Part shown: in pieces, positions 43,882 through 53,763 of the stretch
How positions within the stretch are numbered: position 1 is the first letter of the stretch
How the letters are laid out: each line of letters starts with the position of its first letter
Source: Acinetobacter sp. ANC 4178
GTDB taxonomy: Bacteria > Pseudomonadota > Gammaproteobacteria > Pseudomonadales > Moraxellaceae
NCBI RefSeq assembly: GCF_004331175.1
Contig: NZ_SJOD01000002.1
Coordinates: 310,001-374,000, forward strand
Length of the DNA: 64,000 nt
Direction of reading: 5' to 3'
Translations under genes and position numbers: made by a program
The notes under the pieces: model-generated
Database searches by the model: none
Seen by the model: only the letters and a program-made list of their open reading frames with translations
What the model was told of the DNA's origin: nothing

Positions 43882-45186
43882 ATGCTGATTTATGTGATTC
43901 CGTTTGTACTTTTGTTAGTCGTGGCAATTGTTTTAAAAAAACGAGAAGCAAGTAAAGAAGCCGATACGGCACCAAAAAAAGCTACAACGGCTCGCAATAA
44001 AGCCAAAACTCCTGCAAGCAAACGGAAAACCCCACAAAAAACGCAAGTGGTGGAAGATCCTGTTATTGAGAAGAAACAGGAAACTCCACTCAGTGATGAG
44101 TTACGCAGCCAAATTCAAGGGCAAATTCGTGATCGGAATTTCTTTGCAGCAGAAGCTCAAATTAATCAGGCACTGAATAAAGACAATTCCCAACATGAAC
44201 TGTATTTATTGTTATTAGATATTCATCTAGAACAAAAAGATGAATTTGCGGTTAGCCAACTCTTCAATCATTTACGTTCGCTTGAACTTGAAGAAACGCT
44301 GGCGCTCGCGGAACAGAAAAAAGCTGAACATGAAAAAGAGCATCTTTCATCAGCAGATACCATTGAGTTTCAACCACAAACCACAGCATATGTTGAAAGC
44401 AATCCTGTACAAAGCGCGCAAGATTTTGATGCGCTGATTGATGATAAGGTTACACCCTCAAATTTTGATCTGTTACAGGCGGAGACAAGCAATACCTCGC
44501 CAACTGAAGAACAGCCGTTAGAATTTAAGTCTTTCAGTATAAGCCCCGCAGCCATTGAACCTGTCGTAGAACCGACGCCAGAGATCAATACCGCGACACT
44601 GCAATTTGATGATTTAGTTGAAGTTAAACCCCAAGCTGAGGAACCCGTTCAGGTACAAAAAGAAAGTCCCCTACCTGTGACTGAACTTAAAGATTTAGAA
44701 TTTTCGTTTAATCTAGATCCTGTACCAACGGCTGAAGCGGTCATTGAACCCATTGCAGCACCGATCACGGAAAAATCTGAAGATCAACCAGAATTCAAGT
44801 TTTCATTCGACCTTGAGCAACCAAGTGCTGAAAAATCAACGACTGAAGTCGAGGTGCAATCTGATGCACCGACAATGTCCTTTGACTTAGAATCACCAAA
44901 GACAGATCTTGCAACAGCGCACTCGATTCCTCAAGACATGACGGAAGCAACGGACTTTAGCACGCCTGTTGCACATGCAGATGTTAATCTACAAGATCCG
45001 TTGGTACAGTCTTTTCCAGAACTCGGACAAATCAATGAAGGCACGTTGAACTTTGATTTAGTACAACAGTATATTCAACTGGGTGCTTATGAAGCAGCTC
45101 GCCAACTGTTTGCTGAGAGTTCGAATAATTTTTCAGCAGAACAGCAACAACGCGCAGAACAGTTACTGAATCAAATAGCATCTTAA
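43882..45186 (+). CDS. FimV C-terminal half: membrane-anchored cytoplasmic part
   Basis: 434 residues. A membrane helix opens it (LIYVIPFVLLLVVAIVLKK), followed by a Lys-rich basic stretch, a helical TPR-like region (residues about 75-150), a long acidic, low-complexity linker with repeated FSF-Asp-Leu-type motifs, and a C-terminal FimV-type domain with LNFDLVQQYIQLGAYEAARQLF. AAGGGG nine bases before the ATG supports separate translation. It continues the FimV architecture (helix, then cytoplasmic TPR) from a separate start, so the pilus factor is split in two. Confidence 0.78.
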   Translation: MLIYVIPFVLLLVVAIVLKKREASKEADTAPKKATTARNKAKTPASKRKTPQKTQVVEDPVIEKKQETPLSDELRSQIQGQIRDRNFFAAEAQINQALNKDNSQHELYLLLLDIHLEQKDEFAVSQLFNHLRSLELEETLALAEQKKAEHEKEHLSSADTIEFQPQTTAYVESNPVQSAQDFDALIDDKVTPSNFDLLQAETSNTSPTEEQPLEFKSFSISPAAIEPVVEPTPEINTATLQFDDLVEVKPQAEEPVQVQKESPLPVTELKDLEFSFNLDPVPTAEAVIEPIAAPITEKSEDQPEFKFSFDLEQPSAEKSTTEVEVQSDAPTMSFDLESPKTDLATAHSIPQDMTEATDFSTPVAHADVNLQDPLVQSFPELGQINEGTLNFDLVQQYIQLGAYEAARQLFAESSNNFSAEQQQRAEQLLNQIAS

Positions 45187-45204
45187 GACATTTCCCTCTA
45201 CTAT

Positions 45205-45232
45205 AAAGCAGTCATACATGACTGCTTTTTTT
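45205..45232 (+). terminator. Intrinsic terminator of the fimV pair, abutting the next start codon
   Basis: AAAGCAGTCA and TGACTGCTTT pair around TACA, then a T run ends at the base before ATG of the asparaginase gene. Confidence 0.85.
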
Positions 45233-46204
45233 ATGATGAAAAAAATTGCTTTGATTTATATGGGTGGAACCTTTGGCTGCGTGGGTGAACCCCTGAGCCC
45301 CATGCCTGCTGATGAATTTCTACCTCAACTGAAGAAAGTCTTACCTCTGGATTTGACCGTTGAATGCATGATTGCGCCTGTCATTAAAGACAGTAGCGCC
45401 TGCACACCTGCTGATTGGTTACAGTTAATCCAATTTATACAACAACTGCAACTCCAACAATTCCAGCATTTTGTGATTATTCATGGCACAGATACCATGA
45501 GTTATGCTTGTGCCATTCTCTCTCGATTTCTGGGACAATCCGCACATGTGGTGCTTACGGGTAGCCAATATCCTCTACTCAATATTCAAGGCACCAACAC
45601 ACGCGAATTTACCGATGCCATCGACAACCTGAGTCTGGCATTACACGCTGTTCAAACTCAACCCGTAGGTGTATATCTTGCCTTTCATCAGCAGTTATTT
45701 CATGGCCGCAGTGTTTTAAAACAACATACGACGGAACTTGATGCTTTCACAGGGCTAAACAGCCAGCAAGAACTGCTTCAACCCGAGTCGACTTATTTGG
45801 TTAAAGCTGAAGATTTAGTTAAAGCCAATCAATTCAATTGCCTGAATCTTATGATGCAGCCCATTGCATTAGATCCACAATTGCAAAATTTAAAGACCAT
45901 TGCGCAACATCCACCTAGCTTCCTCATTTTACAAGGTTTTGGCACTGGCAATATCTCGGTCAATGCAGACTGTATCGAATGCTTTAAACAGCTACGTCAA
46001 CAAGGTTGTATGGTTTTACTCACCACGCAAGTCAGCTTTGGTAAAATGGATCAGCGCTACGCAATTAGCCACTGGATTCAAGAGGCAGGAATTATGGTGA
46101 GTGATTGCATCAGCCATGCTGACCTATATGCCAAAGCGCTTTTGATGTATCTCAAGCATGATTCAATCGATCAATGTTTTACCCATTGGCATGACTCGGT
46201 TTAA
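45233..46204 (+). CDS. ansA: Type I-like asparaginase
   Basis: 323 residues from the ATG at 45233; a start at 45218 would put it inside the terminator hairpin. The asparaginase signatures are IALIYMGGTFGC (the first nucleophile Thr) and HFVIIHGTDTMSYACAILS (Thr-Asp of the second motif). No signal peptide: cytoplasmic, low-affinity type. It hydrolyses L-asparagine to aspartate and ammonia, next to asd, which uses aspartate. There is no Shine-Dalgarno sequence because the T run of the previous hairpin takes that place. Confidence 0.85.
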   Translation: MMKKIALIYMGGTFGCVGEPLSPMPADEFLPQLKKVLPLDLTVECMIAPVIKDSSACTPADWLQLIQFIQQLQLQQFQHFVIIHGTDTMSYACAILSRFLGQSAHVVLTGSQYPLLNIQGTNTREFTDAIDNLSLALHAVQTQPVGVYLAFHQQLFHGRSVLKQHTTELDAFTGLNSQQELLQPESTYLVKAEDLVKANQFNCLNLMMQPIALDPQLQNLKTIAQHPPSFLILQGFGTGNISVNADCIECFKQLRQQGCMVLLTTQVSFGKMDQRYAISHWIQEAGIMVSDCISHADLYAKALLMYLKHDSIDQCFTHWHDSV

Positions 46205-46222
46205 TGAAAGGTAACTAGATCT

Positions 46223-47020
46223 ATGCAACGTTTTGCCATTGGCATCGAATTTTCAGGCGCGCGATATCGGGGTTGGCAAACTCAACAAGCGGGTGTCATC
46301 AGCGTACAAGAAACGCTTGAAACCATCCTAAGTAAAATTGCAGCCGAACCTATTGCACTGCATGGTGCAGGTCGTACTGATGCAGGTGTGCATGCAACCA
46401 ATATGGTGGCTCATTTCGATACACAAGCAATCAGACCTCTACGTGGTTGGCTCATGGGTGCCAATAGCCAACTGCCTAAAGATATTGCCATCCAGTGGAT
46501 TAAGGAGATGGATCATGAATTTCATGCTCGTTTCAAGGCTCAAGCACGTCGTTATCGCTATGTGGTCTATAACCATCCACAACGCCCAGCTTTATTGCAT
46601 AAACAAGTGACTCATGCTCATTACACACTAGATGTAGACAAGATGATTGCGGCTGCAAAAAAGTTTGAAGGTACGCATAATTTTGAGAGTTTCCGCGCTG
46701 CGGCTTGTCAGTCCAATCAACCTGTGCGCCATGTAAGTCATTGTCGCTTAATTCGACATGGGGCTTATTTGGTACTGGATATTCAAGCGGATGGCTTCTT
46801 ACACCATATGGTCCGTAATATTATGGGCTGTTTGCTGGAAATTGGACAAGGCATGTATGACGTTGACCAAATTGACCAAATTTTTGCGGCACAGGATCGG
46901 CAAGCAGCAGGCGTGACTGCCCCACCCGATGGCTTATATTTTATTCATGCCGACTATCCAACGCAGTTCGATTTACCCAAAGTGCCTTTAGGCCCTCATT
47001 GGTTAAATATGCCTGATTAG
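46223..47020 (+). CDS. truA: tRNA pseudouridine synthase TruA
   Basis: 265 residues with the catalytic Asp in GAGRTDAGVHATNMV (about residue 53), RYRYVVYNHPQRPAL and FLHHMVRNIMGCLLEIGQG near the C-terminus. TruA makes pseudouridine at 38-40 in the anticodon stem of many tRNAs. AAAGGTAACTAGATCT precedes its ATG. Last gene of the asd-fimV-asparaginase-truA stretch. Confidence 0.96.
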   Translation: MQRFAIGIEFSGARYRGWQTQQAGVISVQETLETILSKIAAEPIALHGAGRTDAGVHATNMVAHFDTQAIRPLRGWLMGANSQLPKDIAIQWIKEMDHEFHARFKAQARRYRYVVYNHPQRPALLHKQVTHAHYTLDVDKMIAAAKKFEGTHNFESFRAAACQSNQPVRHVSHCRLIRHGAYLVLDIQADGFLHHMVRNIMGCLLEIGQGMYDVDQIDQIFAAQDRQAAGVTAPPDGLYFIHADYPTQFDLPKVPLGPHWLNMPD

Positions 47021-47036
47021 TGTGGCGCACATAATT

Positions 47037-47064
47037 AAAAAAACCTCCACATGGGAGGTTTTTT
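47037..47064. terminator. Bidirectional terminator truA / AraC gene
   Basis: AAAAAACCTCC pairs with GGAGGTTTTTT, between convergent genes. Confidence 0.9.
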
Positions 47065-47074
47065 AATGTTTAGA

Positions 47075-48082
47075 TTAACGTTGCTTACGCTTGCGATATT
47101 CAACTGGGGTTTCATTGGTCCAACGCTTAAATGCACGATAAAACGTACTTGGTTCTGAAAACCCTGTCAGATATACAATCCGCTCTACACTTTCACTGGT
47201 ATTTGCGAGCAGTTTTTTCGCTAAACGACAGCGATAATCTGAAAGAATTTGCTGAAAGCTGGTATTGGCTTCGCTCAGTTGAGTACGTAAACGGCGCGGG
47301 GTAATATTTAAATGTGCAGCAACCGTTTCCAACGTGGTTTCACCACTTTCTAAAGTGGAACCAATTGCACGGCGCACTTCACCCACCAAGTCATAGCGTG
47401 CTAATTCTTGTAGTTTTTCAATTGCCAGTTGCTCATGCAGTTGTAATAACTCAGGCTCCGCCTGCCATAAAGGATAAGCCAAAATCGCTGGATCAAAATA
47501 CAGCCGTGTTTCTTTTTGACCCAAGCTCACAGGGCACTCAAAGACACGAAAATATTCGTCATCTGGCGCACCTTGTGAAAAGTTAAAGTCGATATACAGC
47601 GCCTGAAAACGCCCTTCAGTAATAAACTTGAAGAAACGCAAGATTCCCGACAGGGCACATTCAGAAAAATGACGATTAATTAAATTTTCTGCCCACGGTT
47701 GCTCACCATTGGTCAAATAACAACGATCATCTTCAATCACCAAACGCGCATGAAAGGCATCGCTAATTAAACGCTGATACGCCAAAGCACGCTTGAGACC
47801 TTCACCAAAATTTTCACTACTAATAAATAAGTGTTCAATCACCTGCCCACGATATAAAGGCAAATGTTCACCCAAATGCAAACCGATATCAGGATCCTTA
47901 CTGACTTCTTCGGCTGCCGTCCAAAAAGCAAACTGCGCATTTAATGGGGTACGATCGTTGGCCTGAACTTGATTTAAGGCGACCCCTGCTTTTGTTAAAA
48001 TTTCTTCGGTTGGTAATCCTGAACGACGAATCGCCTGATAGCCCAATCGTAGTACAACCGATGCATCCGTTAGCTGACCCAC
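47075..48082 (-). CDS. AraC family regulator (arabinose-binding-type N-terminus)
   Basis: 335 residues: an N-terminal sensing domain of the type found with OruR/ArgR-like AraC members (LGYQAIRRSGLPTEEIL; GLHLGEHLPLYRGQVIEHL) and a C-terminal double HTH (residues about 240-335) ending ETPVEYRKRKQR, with VAAHLNITPRRLRTQLSEA and IVYLTGFSEPSTFYRAFKRW. The effector is unknown. No candidate target gene sits next to it on either strand. Confidence 0.85.
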   Translation of the reverse strand: MGQLTDASVVLRLGYQAIRRSGLPTEEILTKAGVALNQVQANDRTPLNAQFAFWTAAEEVSKDPDIGLHLGEHLPLYRGQVIEHLFISSENFGEGLKRALAYQRLISDAFHARLVIEDDRCYLTNGEQPWAENLINRHFSECALSGILRFFKFITEGRFQALYIDFNFSQGAPDDEYFRVFECPVSLGQKETRLYFDPAILAYPLWQAEPELLQLHEQLAIEKLQELARYDLVGEVRRAIGSTLESGETTLETVAAHLNITPRRLRTQLSEANTSFQQILSDYRCRLAKKLLANTSESVERIVYLTGFSEPSTFYRAFKRWTNETPVEYRKRKQR

Positions 48083-48249
48083 GCAATGACCTTCCTTGTA
48101 TGTGATTCATTTATACCTAAAACAATAAATTTAGATTAACTGCGATTGACCAAACTGACAACATATATAGTCAAATTTTTCTGGAATTTTTTGAAACCGC
48201 CAGTTCGCTTAATTTACTGCCAGCTAACACACGCCAAGGGGTTTGATTC

Positions 48250-48278
48250 TTGATTTTTTCTAAAAAATTGACTATAAT
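48250..48278 (+). promoter_or_regulatory. infA promoter
   Basis: TTGATT (48250-48255) and a consensus TATAAT (48273-48278) with a 17-base spacer, 33 bases before the infA ATG. Confidence 0.85.
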
Positions 48279-48311
48279 TTGCCCCTTTCCAATTTGATCA
48301 TCAGGTAGGCT

Positions 48312-48533
48312 ATGGCCAATAAAGAGGAACTCATTGAGTTCGAAGGCGTTGTCACCGAAACGCTTCCTAATACGATGTTCCGTGTACGTTTAGAAAACGG
48401 TCACGAAGTGATTGCCCACATTTCTGGTAAAATGCGTAAACACTATATCCGCATTTTAACTGGCGACAGTGTGAAGGTAGAAATGACCCCTTATGACCTC
48501 ACGAAAGGTCGTATCACTTATCGTGCACGCTAA
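48312..48533 (+). CDS. infA: Translation initiation factor IF-1
   Basis: 73 residues, the OB-fold IF-1: [20 protein letters not shown], then [18 protein letters not shown] and [20 protein letters not shown]. It binds the ribosomal A site during initiation. A strong promoter and own terminator indicate a monocistronic, highly expressed gene. AGGTAGGC lies just upstream. Confidence 0.97.
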   Translation: MANKEELIEFEGVVTETLPNTMFRVRLENGHEVIAHISGKMRKHYIRILTGDSVKVEMTPYDLTKGRITYRAR

Positions 48534-48551
48534 GTTCTGATTAGTGAAAGC

Positions 48552-48580
48552 AAAAAAAGCCACATCATGTGGCTTTTTTT
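48552..48580. terminator. Bidirectional terminator infA / LprI-like gene
   Basis: GCCACAT and ATGTGGC with 7-base A and T runs around them. Confidence 0.93.
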
Positions 48581-48599
48581 ATATTCTGATTTTTTGCAC

Positions 48600-48971
48600 T
48601 TATTCACTTAAACGTGAGGTTTTGCAGCCCACTGTTTGACATTCACGTAAACGCTCCTGTAACCAGTGATTACGATCCTGTGTGGTCGTTAAACGACACT
48701 GCACGTTGACCGTACTTTGCATATCATCGGTACATTCGGCATCACGATGACGTATCCATGCCAATTGCGACTTTTTCAACGTTTTTTGTTGTGTTGCATT
48801 GAGTTGTTTACGTAGTTGTTGATAGTTCTTATTCAAATCGGCATCTGCACTGGCATAAATTTTATTGGTGCAGTAGATATCATCATAGGTGTTACGGGCA
48901 TTGTCACAGTTATCTGCATAGCTGAAGGTTGCTATTGCCCCACAAAAGAAAGCCAATATGATTTTGCGCAT
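48600..48971 (-). CDS. LprI-like (DUF1311) secreted protein
   Basis: 123 residues with a signal peptide (KIILAFFCGAIATFSYA) and the DUF1311/LprI pattern: DNCDNARNTYDDIYC, LNKNYQQLRKQLNATQQKTLKKSQLAWIRHRDAEC, with six Cys likely forming disulfides. LprI in mycobacteria inhibits lysozyme; other DUF1311 proteins have unclear roles. It ends at a terminator shared with infA. Confidence 0.85.
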   Translation of the reverse strand: MRKIILAFFCGAIATFSYADNCDNARNTYDDIYCTNKIYASADADLNKNYQQLRKQLNATQQKTLKKSQLAWIRHRDAECTDDMQSTVNVQCRLTTTQDRNHWLQERLRECQTVGCKTSRLSE

Positions 48972-49293
48972 GAAATTGTCCCAATCGCTTTATTATGTTG
49001 TCTATCTAAGCATATTTTACTGAACTTGAACATTGCTCACAGACAGACAAGTTTGTATCTTTTTTATCCCCGCGTAGTACTGCACTAAACAGCAATTTAC
49101 TTTTGACCTTGCATCAAAAAAGTAATCACTATAATCATTCATACCGCTCTGTTCTTCAGATCTCCTTCTGAGTGAATAAACTCGTAGTACTTCAACTCTA
49201 AAAACATCAGTTCATTTACCGCCTGTACTTAACCAATCTTTTCCCCCATAAAAAAACGCAGCAATTGCTGCGTTTTTTTACACGACAGAGAAA
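48972..49293. other. 322-base intergenic region, possible small RNA on the plus strand
   Basis: No coding sequence. A TATAAT at 49130-49135 on the plus strand with TTGCAT or TTGACC upstream, and the terminator at 49250-49279, could bracket a 140-base transcript. The terminator also serves leuB. Confidence 0.4.
49250..49279. terminator. Bidirectional terminator downstream of leuB
   Basis: AAAAAAACGCAGCA against TGCTGCGTTTTTTT around AT, perfectly symmetrical. The leuB stop is 15 bases away on the minus strand. Confidence 0.92.
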
Positions 49294-50373
49294 TTATGCG
49301 AGTACGGCAACCACAGCCTGCCCCATTTCCACTGTACCTACTTTATTCATCCCTTCCGACATGATATCGGCAGTACGTAGGCCCTGATCCAAGACTTGTC
49401 CTACTGCATCTTCAATGGCCTGTGCAGCAGCCTCTTCACGGAAGGTATAACGCAACATCATGGCAACCGATAAAATGGTCGCCAATGGGTTCGCCACGTT
49501 CTGACCTGCGATATCAGGCGCCGAACCGTGACATGGTTCATACATGCCTTTGCCATTTTCGTCTAAAGATGCCGATGGCAACATGCCAATTGAGCCTGTC
49601 AACATTGCCGCTTCATCAGAAAGGATATCACCGAACAAGTTGCCCGTTACAATCACATCAAACTGCTTTGGTGCACGCACCAATTGCATGGCAGCGTTAT
49701 CAACATACATATGTGACAAATTAATTTCAGGATATTGCTCTTCTTTTAATGCGGTAACGGTTTGCTTCCAAAGCTCCGTCACTTCCAATACATTGGCTTT
49801 ATCGACTGAACAGACTTTACCACCACGCAAACCAGCTAATTCAAAAGCCACTTTCGCAATACGCTTAATTTCTGATTCTGAATAGACATCGGTGTTAAAG
49901 CCTTGCTTCTCACCATTTTCAAGTTCACGAATACCGCGTGGCTGACCGAAATAGATACCACCTGTTAATTCACGTACGATTAAGATATCCAAACCTGCCA
50001 CGATTTCAGGTTTTAAGCTCGATGCGTCTGCCAATTGCGGATACAAGATTGCTGGACGTAAATTTGCAAATAAATTTAATTCACTACGGATTTTTAATAA
50101 ACCACGTTCAGGACGAATTGAGCGCTCGATCGTATCCCATTTTGGACCGCCCACAGCACCTAACAAAATTGCATCAGCTTTTTTGGCTTGTTCCGCAGTC
50201 ACTGCTGGGTACGGTTCGCCATGTGCATCAATCGCTGCGCCACCCAATAGGCCATGTTCCCATGTGAGACCTAAATTAAATTTTTCATTGACTCGATCGA
50301 GTACGTGCTCTGCGGCCTTGACAATTTCAGGACCAATACCATCACCCGCCAAAATCAAAATTTGTTTAGACAT
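49294..50373 (-). CDS. leuB: 3-isopropylmalate dehydrogenase
   Basis: 359 residues from the ATG at 50373, preceded by GGAAG; an ATG four codons earlier (50385) lies ahead of the ribosome site. Signature segments are [41 protein letters not shown] and [25 protein letters not shown]. It oxidises and decarboxylates 3-isopropylmalate in leucine synthesis with NAD. It lies with leuD and leuC on the minus strand, with a lipoprotein gene in between. Confidence 0.96.
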   Translation of the reverse strand: MSKQILILAGDGIGPEIVKAAEHVLDRVNEKFNLGLTWEHGLLGGAAIDAHGEPYPAVTAEQAKKADAILLGAVGGPKWDTIERSIRPERGLLKIRSELNLFANLRPAILYPQLADASSLKPEIVAGLDILIVRELTGGIYFGQPRGIRELENGEKQGFNTDVYSESEIKRIAKVAFELAGLRGGKVCSVDKANVLEVTELWKQTVTALKEEQYPEINLSHMYVDNAAMQLVRAPKQFDVIVTGNLFGDILSDEAAMLTGSIGMLPSASLDENGKGMYEPCHGSAPDIAGQNVANPLATILSVAMMLRYTFREEAAAQAIEDAVGQVLDQGLRTADIMSEGMNKVGTVEMGQAVVAVLA

Positions 50374-50415
50374 GAGAACTTCCATTATTTCATCAGTACT
50401 AGGACTGTTTAGAGA

Positions 50416-50979
50416 TTAAATTTTTTGCTCTACAAACTCACCTAACCCTGTTTGCGGGTCATAGGGTCTGCAAAAGCGACGAATTGTTTTTTGTTCTTGC
50501 TGCAAATCTACGCACAATGGGTCTGGAGCAGATGCATTCAATAAACTGACATGTTGCCGAGTTCGATCCCGATACATTTTAAAGGTATAACTTTGTTTGG
50601 CTTTAAACGCATGAATTACATGTAATGTTTCTGCACGATCTGGTGAAATTGGATAAAATCGAATCACCAATTCTTGTTGTTTCGCTGGTGCAGATAAATA
50701 CAAGGCATTCGGCTGATTCAAGGTTTTTGCCTGCAAACGCACCAGACCTTTATCTATAGCTTCAGAACTTACTCGATGAGTTCGCGCATCAACAATAAAA
50801 ATATCGCCTAACCGCTCAAACTCACAATTATGTGTTCCAGAACAGTAAATTAAAGCATTTGATGATGGGCTTTCGGTATATTCCACTTGTTTAATGCGAG
50901 CACTATCTACCCACTGGCATGCGCTCAGGGTGCTGAACAACAATCCCGCAATAACACATTGACCGAAAACTTTCATCAT
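50416..50979 (-). CDS. Lipoprotein of unknown function between leuB and leuD
   Basis: 187 residues from the ATG at 50979 (or 50976). The start MMKVFGQCVIAGLLFSTLSAC is a lipoprotein signal with lipobox LSAC. Longer in-frame starts would run into leuD and are rejected. The mature part is soluble with one disulfide-like Cys pair (LIYCSGTHNC) and ends in RRFCRPYDPQTGLGEF. No family is recognised. It is transcribed with the leu genes. Confidence 0.65.
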   Translation of the reverse strand: MMKVFGQCVIAGLLFSTLSACQWVDSARIKQVEYTESPSSNALIYCSGTHNCEFERLGDIFIVDARTHRVSSEAIDKGLVRLQAKTLNQPNALYLSAPAKQQELVIRFYPISPDRAETLHVIHAFKAKQSYTFKMYRDRTRQHVSLLNASAPDPLCVDLQQEQKTIRRFCRPYDPQTGLGEFVEQKI

Positions 50980-51079
50980 TTTGCTAGCCCAACCTTGCGT
51001 AATAAAGCATTTATCATGTTGATTATGCCTCGATGTTAGCAAGAGTTGGGCGGTGTTGTCATGATTAAATATGCAACCT

Positions 51080-51730
51080 TTAGCCTTGAATTTCTTGGAA
51101 AACCCAAGGTCGTGATTGTTTGGTTTTCGCTTCATAAGCACGGATATCATCTTGCGCTTGTAAAGTTAAACCAATGTCATCCAAACCATTCAACAAGCAA
51201 TGCTTACGAAATGGATCCACTTCAAATTTGAATGCTTCACCCGTTGGCGTACGTACTTCTTGCGCAGCAAGATCAATCGTCAATTGATAACCTTCTGTCG
51301 CAGCACATTCTTTGAATAACTGATCGACAATTTCTTCAGCCAAAATAACGGGTAACATGCCGTTTTTAAAGCTGTTATTAAAGAAAATATCGGCATAACT
51401 TGGGGCGATCACGGTACGGAAACCATACTCTTCCAACGCCCAAGGTGCATGCTCACGGCTCGAACCACAACCAAAATTGGCACGTGAAATGAGTACAGAA
51501 GCGCCTTGATAACGCGGTTGATTCAAGATGAAATCAGGGTTTTTCGGACGTTTTGAATTGTCCTGTCCCGGATAGCCTTCATCTAAATAGCGTAATTCAT
51601 CAAATAAGTTATCGCCAAAACCTGTGCGCTTAATTGACTTTAAAAACTGCTTTGGAATAATTAAATCTGTATCGACATTGGCACGGTCTAATGGTGCAAC
51701 AATACCTTGTTCAACGGTATAAGCTTTCAT
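51080..51730 (-). CDS. leuD: 3-isopropylmalate dehydratase small subunit
   Basis: 216 residues. [19 protein letters not shown] near the start and the swivel domain segment [19 protein letters not shown] are typical of LeuD. With LeuC it isomerises 2- to 3-isopropylmalate. It starts 21 bases after leuC. Confidence 0.96.
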   Translation of the reverse strand: MKAYTVEQGIVAPLDRANVDTDLIIPKQFLKSIKRTGFGDNLFDELRYLDEGYPGQDNSKRPKNPDFILNQPRYQGASVLISRANFGCGSSREHAPWALEEYGFRTVIAPSYADIFFNNSFKNGMLPVILAEEIVDQLFKECAATEGYQLTIDLAAQEVRTPTGEAFKFEVDPFRKHCLLNGLDDIGLTLQAQDDIRAYEAKTKQSRPWVFQEIQG

Positions 51731-51751
51731 GTTTTGCTCCCCTTAGTCCAA

Positions 51752-53170
51752 TTAGAATGTACGAACATCAACAAAATGACCTGCAATTGCCGCCGCCGCC
51801 GCCATTGCTGGACTCACCAAGTGCGTACGACCACCATTGCCCTGACGACCTTCAAAGTTTCGGTTTGAAGTCGAAGCACAGTGTTCACCCGGCTGTAATT
51901 TATCAGCATTCATCGCCAAACACATTGAGCAACCTGGTTCACGCCATTCAAAACCTGCCTCAAGAAAGACCTGATCTAAACCTTCTTCTTCAGCCTGCTT
52001 TTTCACTAAACCAGAACCCGGAACCACCATGGCTTGCTTGATGCTTGCAGCCACTTTACGACCTTTCACCACTTCAGCCGCAGCACGAATGTCTTCAATC
52101 CGTGAATTGGTACATGAACCAATAAATACGCGATCCAATTGAATATCTGACAATGCTTGACCCGCTTCTAAGCCCATGTAGTGATAGGCACGTGTCCAGT
52201 CATTGCGCTGCACGTCATCTTTCGCTTGTGCCAAAGTTGGTACCGCTTGTGATACTGGAATCACCATCTCAGGAGAAGTTCCCCAAGACACTTGTGGCTC
52301 AATCTCTTCGCCTTGTAACACCACGACGGTATCAAATTCAGCATCGGCATCAGAATGTAAAGTATTCCAATACTCAACCGCAGCATCCCATTGTTCTGCT
52401 TTTGGTGCATAAGGACGGTCTTTCACATAGGCAATGGTTTTGTCATCAACAGCAACCATACCCACGCGTGCGCCTGCTTCAATCGCCATGTTACACACGG
52501 TCATACGACCTTCGATCGACATGTCACGGAACACCTGACCGCCAAATTCAATCGCGTGACCTGTACCACCCGCTGTGCCAATTTTACCAATGATCGCCAA
52601 CACGACGTCTTTTGATGTGACGCCCTGCCCTAAAGTCCCGTCGACACGCACCAACATGTTCTTCATTTTTTTCTGAACCAAGCATTGCGTTGCCAATACA
52701 TGTTCAACTTCTGAAGTGCCAATCCCATGTGCTAAACAGCCAAAAGCACCATGTGTTGCCGTATGTGAATCGCCACATACCACCGTCATGCCCGGCAAAG
52801 TTAAACCTTGTTCGGGTCCAACGACATGTGCAATCCCTTGACGGATATCATTAATTTTAAATTCAACAATATTAAAGGCTTCACAGTTATCATCCAAAGT
52901 TTGCACTTGAATCCGGGAAGTATCATCTTCAATCCCTGCAATACCTTGCTCACGTTCTTTCTTTGACGTCGGTACGTTATGATCAGGAGTCGCGACATTG
53001 GCACTTAAACGCCAAGGTTGACGTCCTGCAAGCTGTAAACCTTCAAAGGCTTGCGGTGAAGTCACTTCATGTAATAAATGACGGTCGATATAAAGTAAGC
53101 ACGAACCATCATCACGTTGTTTTACTAAGTGGTCATCCCACAATTTGTCATATAAGGTTTTGCCTGCCAT
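51752..53170 (-). CDS. leuC: 3-isopropylmalate dehydratase large subunit
   Basis: 472 residues from the ATG at 53170, nine bases after GGAG; an ATG at 53185 lies before that ribosome site. Three Cys of the 4Fe-4S cluster are visible in [12 protein letters not shown] and [11 protein letters not shown]. It works with LeuD in the aconitase-type isomerisation. The first gene of a minus-strand leuC-leuD-lipoprotein-leuB group, with LysR and DUF2061 genes divergent. Confidence 0.96.
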   Translation of the reverse strand: MAGKTLYDKLWDDHLVKQRDDGSCLLYIDRHLLHEVTSPQAFEGLQLAGRQPWRLSANVATPDHNVPTSKKEREQGIAGIEDDTSRIQVQTLDDNCEAFNIVEFKINDIRQGIAHVVGPEQGLTLPGMTVVCGDSHTATHGAFGCLAHGIGTSEVEHVLATQCLVQKKMKNMLVRVDGTLGQGVTSKDVVLAIIGKIGTAGGTGHAIEFGGQVFRDMSIEGRMTVCNMAIEAGARVGMVAVDDKTIAYVKDRPYAPKAEQWDAAVEYWNTLHSDADAEFDTVVVLQGEEIEPQVSWGTSPEMVIPVSQAVPTLAQAKDDVQRNDWTRAYHYMGLEAGQALSDIQLDRVFIGSCTNSRIEDIRAAAEVVKGRKVAASIKQAMVVPGSGLVKKQAEEEGLDQVFLEAGFEWREPGCSMCLAMNADKLQPGEHCASTSNRNFEGRQGNGGRTHLVSPAMAAAAAIAGHFVDVRTF

Positions 53171-53214
53171 GTCGACGCGCTCCATAGAACTGGGTAATTG
53201 CTTTACTTTAGGTG

Positions 53215-53220
53215 ATTATA
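53215..53220 (-). promoter_or_regulatory. -10 hexamer of the probable leuC promoter
   Basis: TATAAT on the minus strand, 45 bases ahead of leuC; no good -35 was found at 16-18 bases. Confidence 0.4.
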
Positions 53221-53397
53221 ACGCTGAAATAATATAAATCTAATTTATCATTTTTATAAATTTAAAAACTTTTTGGAATAATTTAAATCTCGACTTATCA
53301 TCTAATTATTCGATTAATTTTAAAAATATATTCGTTTTTACAGATCAAATAAATATCATTATCATTTAAACATATTCCGCAGCTCAAGACCCGACTT

Positions 53398-53640
53398 ATG
53401 GCACATCTTTATCACTTTGTTCAAAACAATCAACGCACTTTGAAGAAAACCTTTAGTTACTACATGATGCATATCAGTGTCGCGATGTTGGTCGGATACT
53501 TTGTGACAGGTAGCCTGATCATGGCAATCACTTTAAGTTTACTCGAACCAACGGTTCAAGCATTTGCCTTTTTCTTCCATGAAAAAGTCTGGGATAAAAA
53601 TGACGATCAAAACACATTAGCTCAAGAAAATTCAGCCTAA
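53398..53640 (+). CDS. DUF2061 small membrane protein
   Basis: 80 residues with two hydrophobic helices: KKTFSYYMMHISVAMLVGYFV and IMAITLSLLEPTVQAFAFFF, then HEKVWDK, as in DUF2061. Function unknown. It lies divergent from leuC and ahead of the LysR gene, ending in a terminator. Confidence 0.85.
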   Translation: MAHLYHFVQNNQRTLKKTFSYYMMHISVAMLVGYFVTGSLIMAITLSLLEPTVQAFAFFFHEKVWDKNDDQNTLAQENSA

Positions 53641-53671
53641 TTAACATCAACTTGAGCGCGCTTCCCTCTTT

Positions 53672-53697
53672 GCACTCGGACTACGGGTGCTTTTTTT
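53672..53697 (+). terminator. Intrinsic terminator of the DUF2061 gene
   Basis: GCACTCG pairs with CGGGTGC (one G-U) around five bases, then seven T. Confidence 0.75.
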
Positions 53698-53763
53698 ATT
53701 TGATAAATTCTAAAAGTTTCTAAATAATACTTAACATATAAAAAAACTTTATGGATTATTCCT

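Noticed and set aside
50980..51150. 57-residue N-terminal extension of the lipoprotein next to leuD
   Set aside because: It would overlap leuD by 71 bases and hide the lipoprotein signal at 50979.
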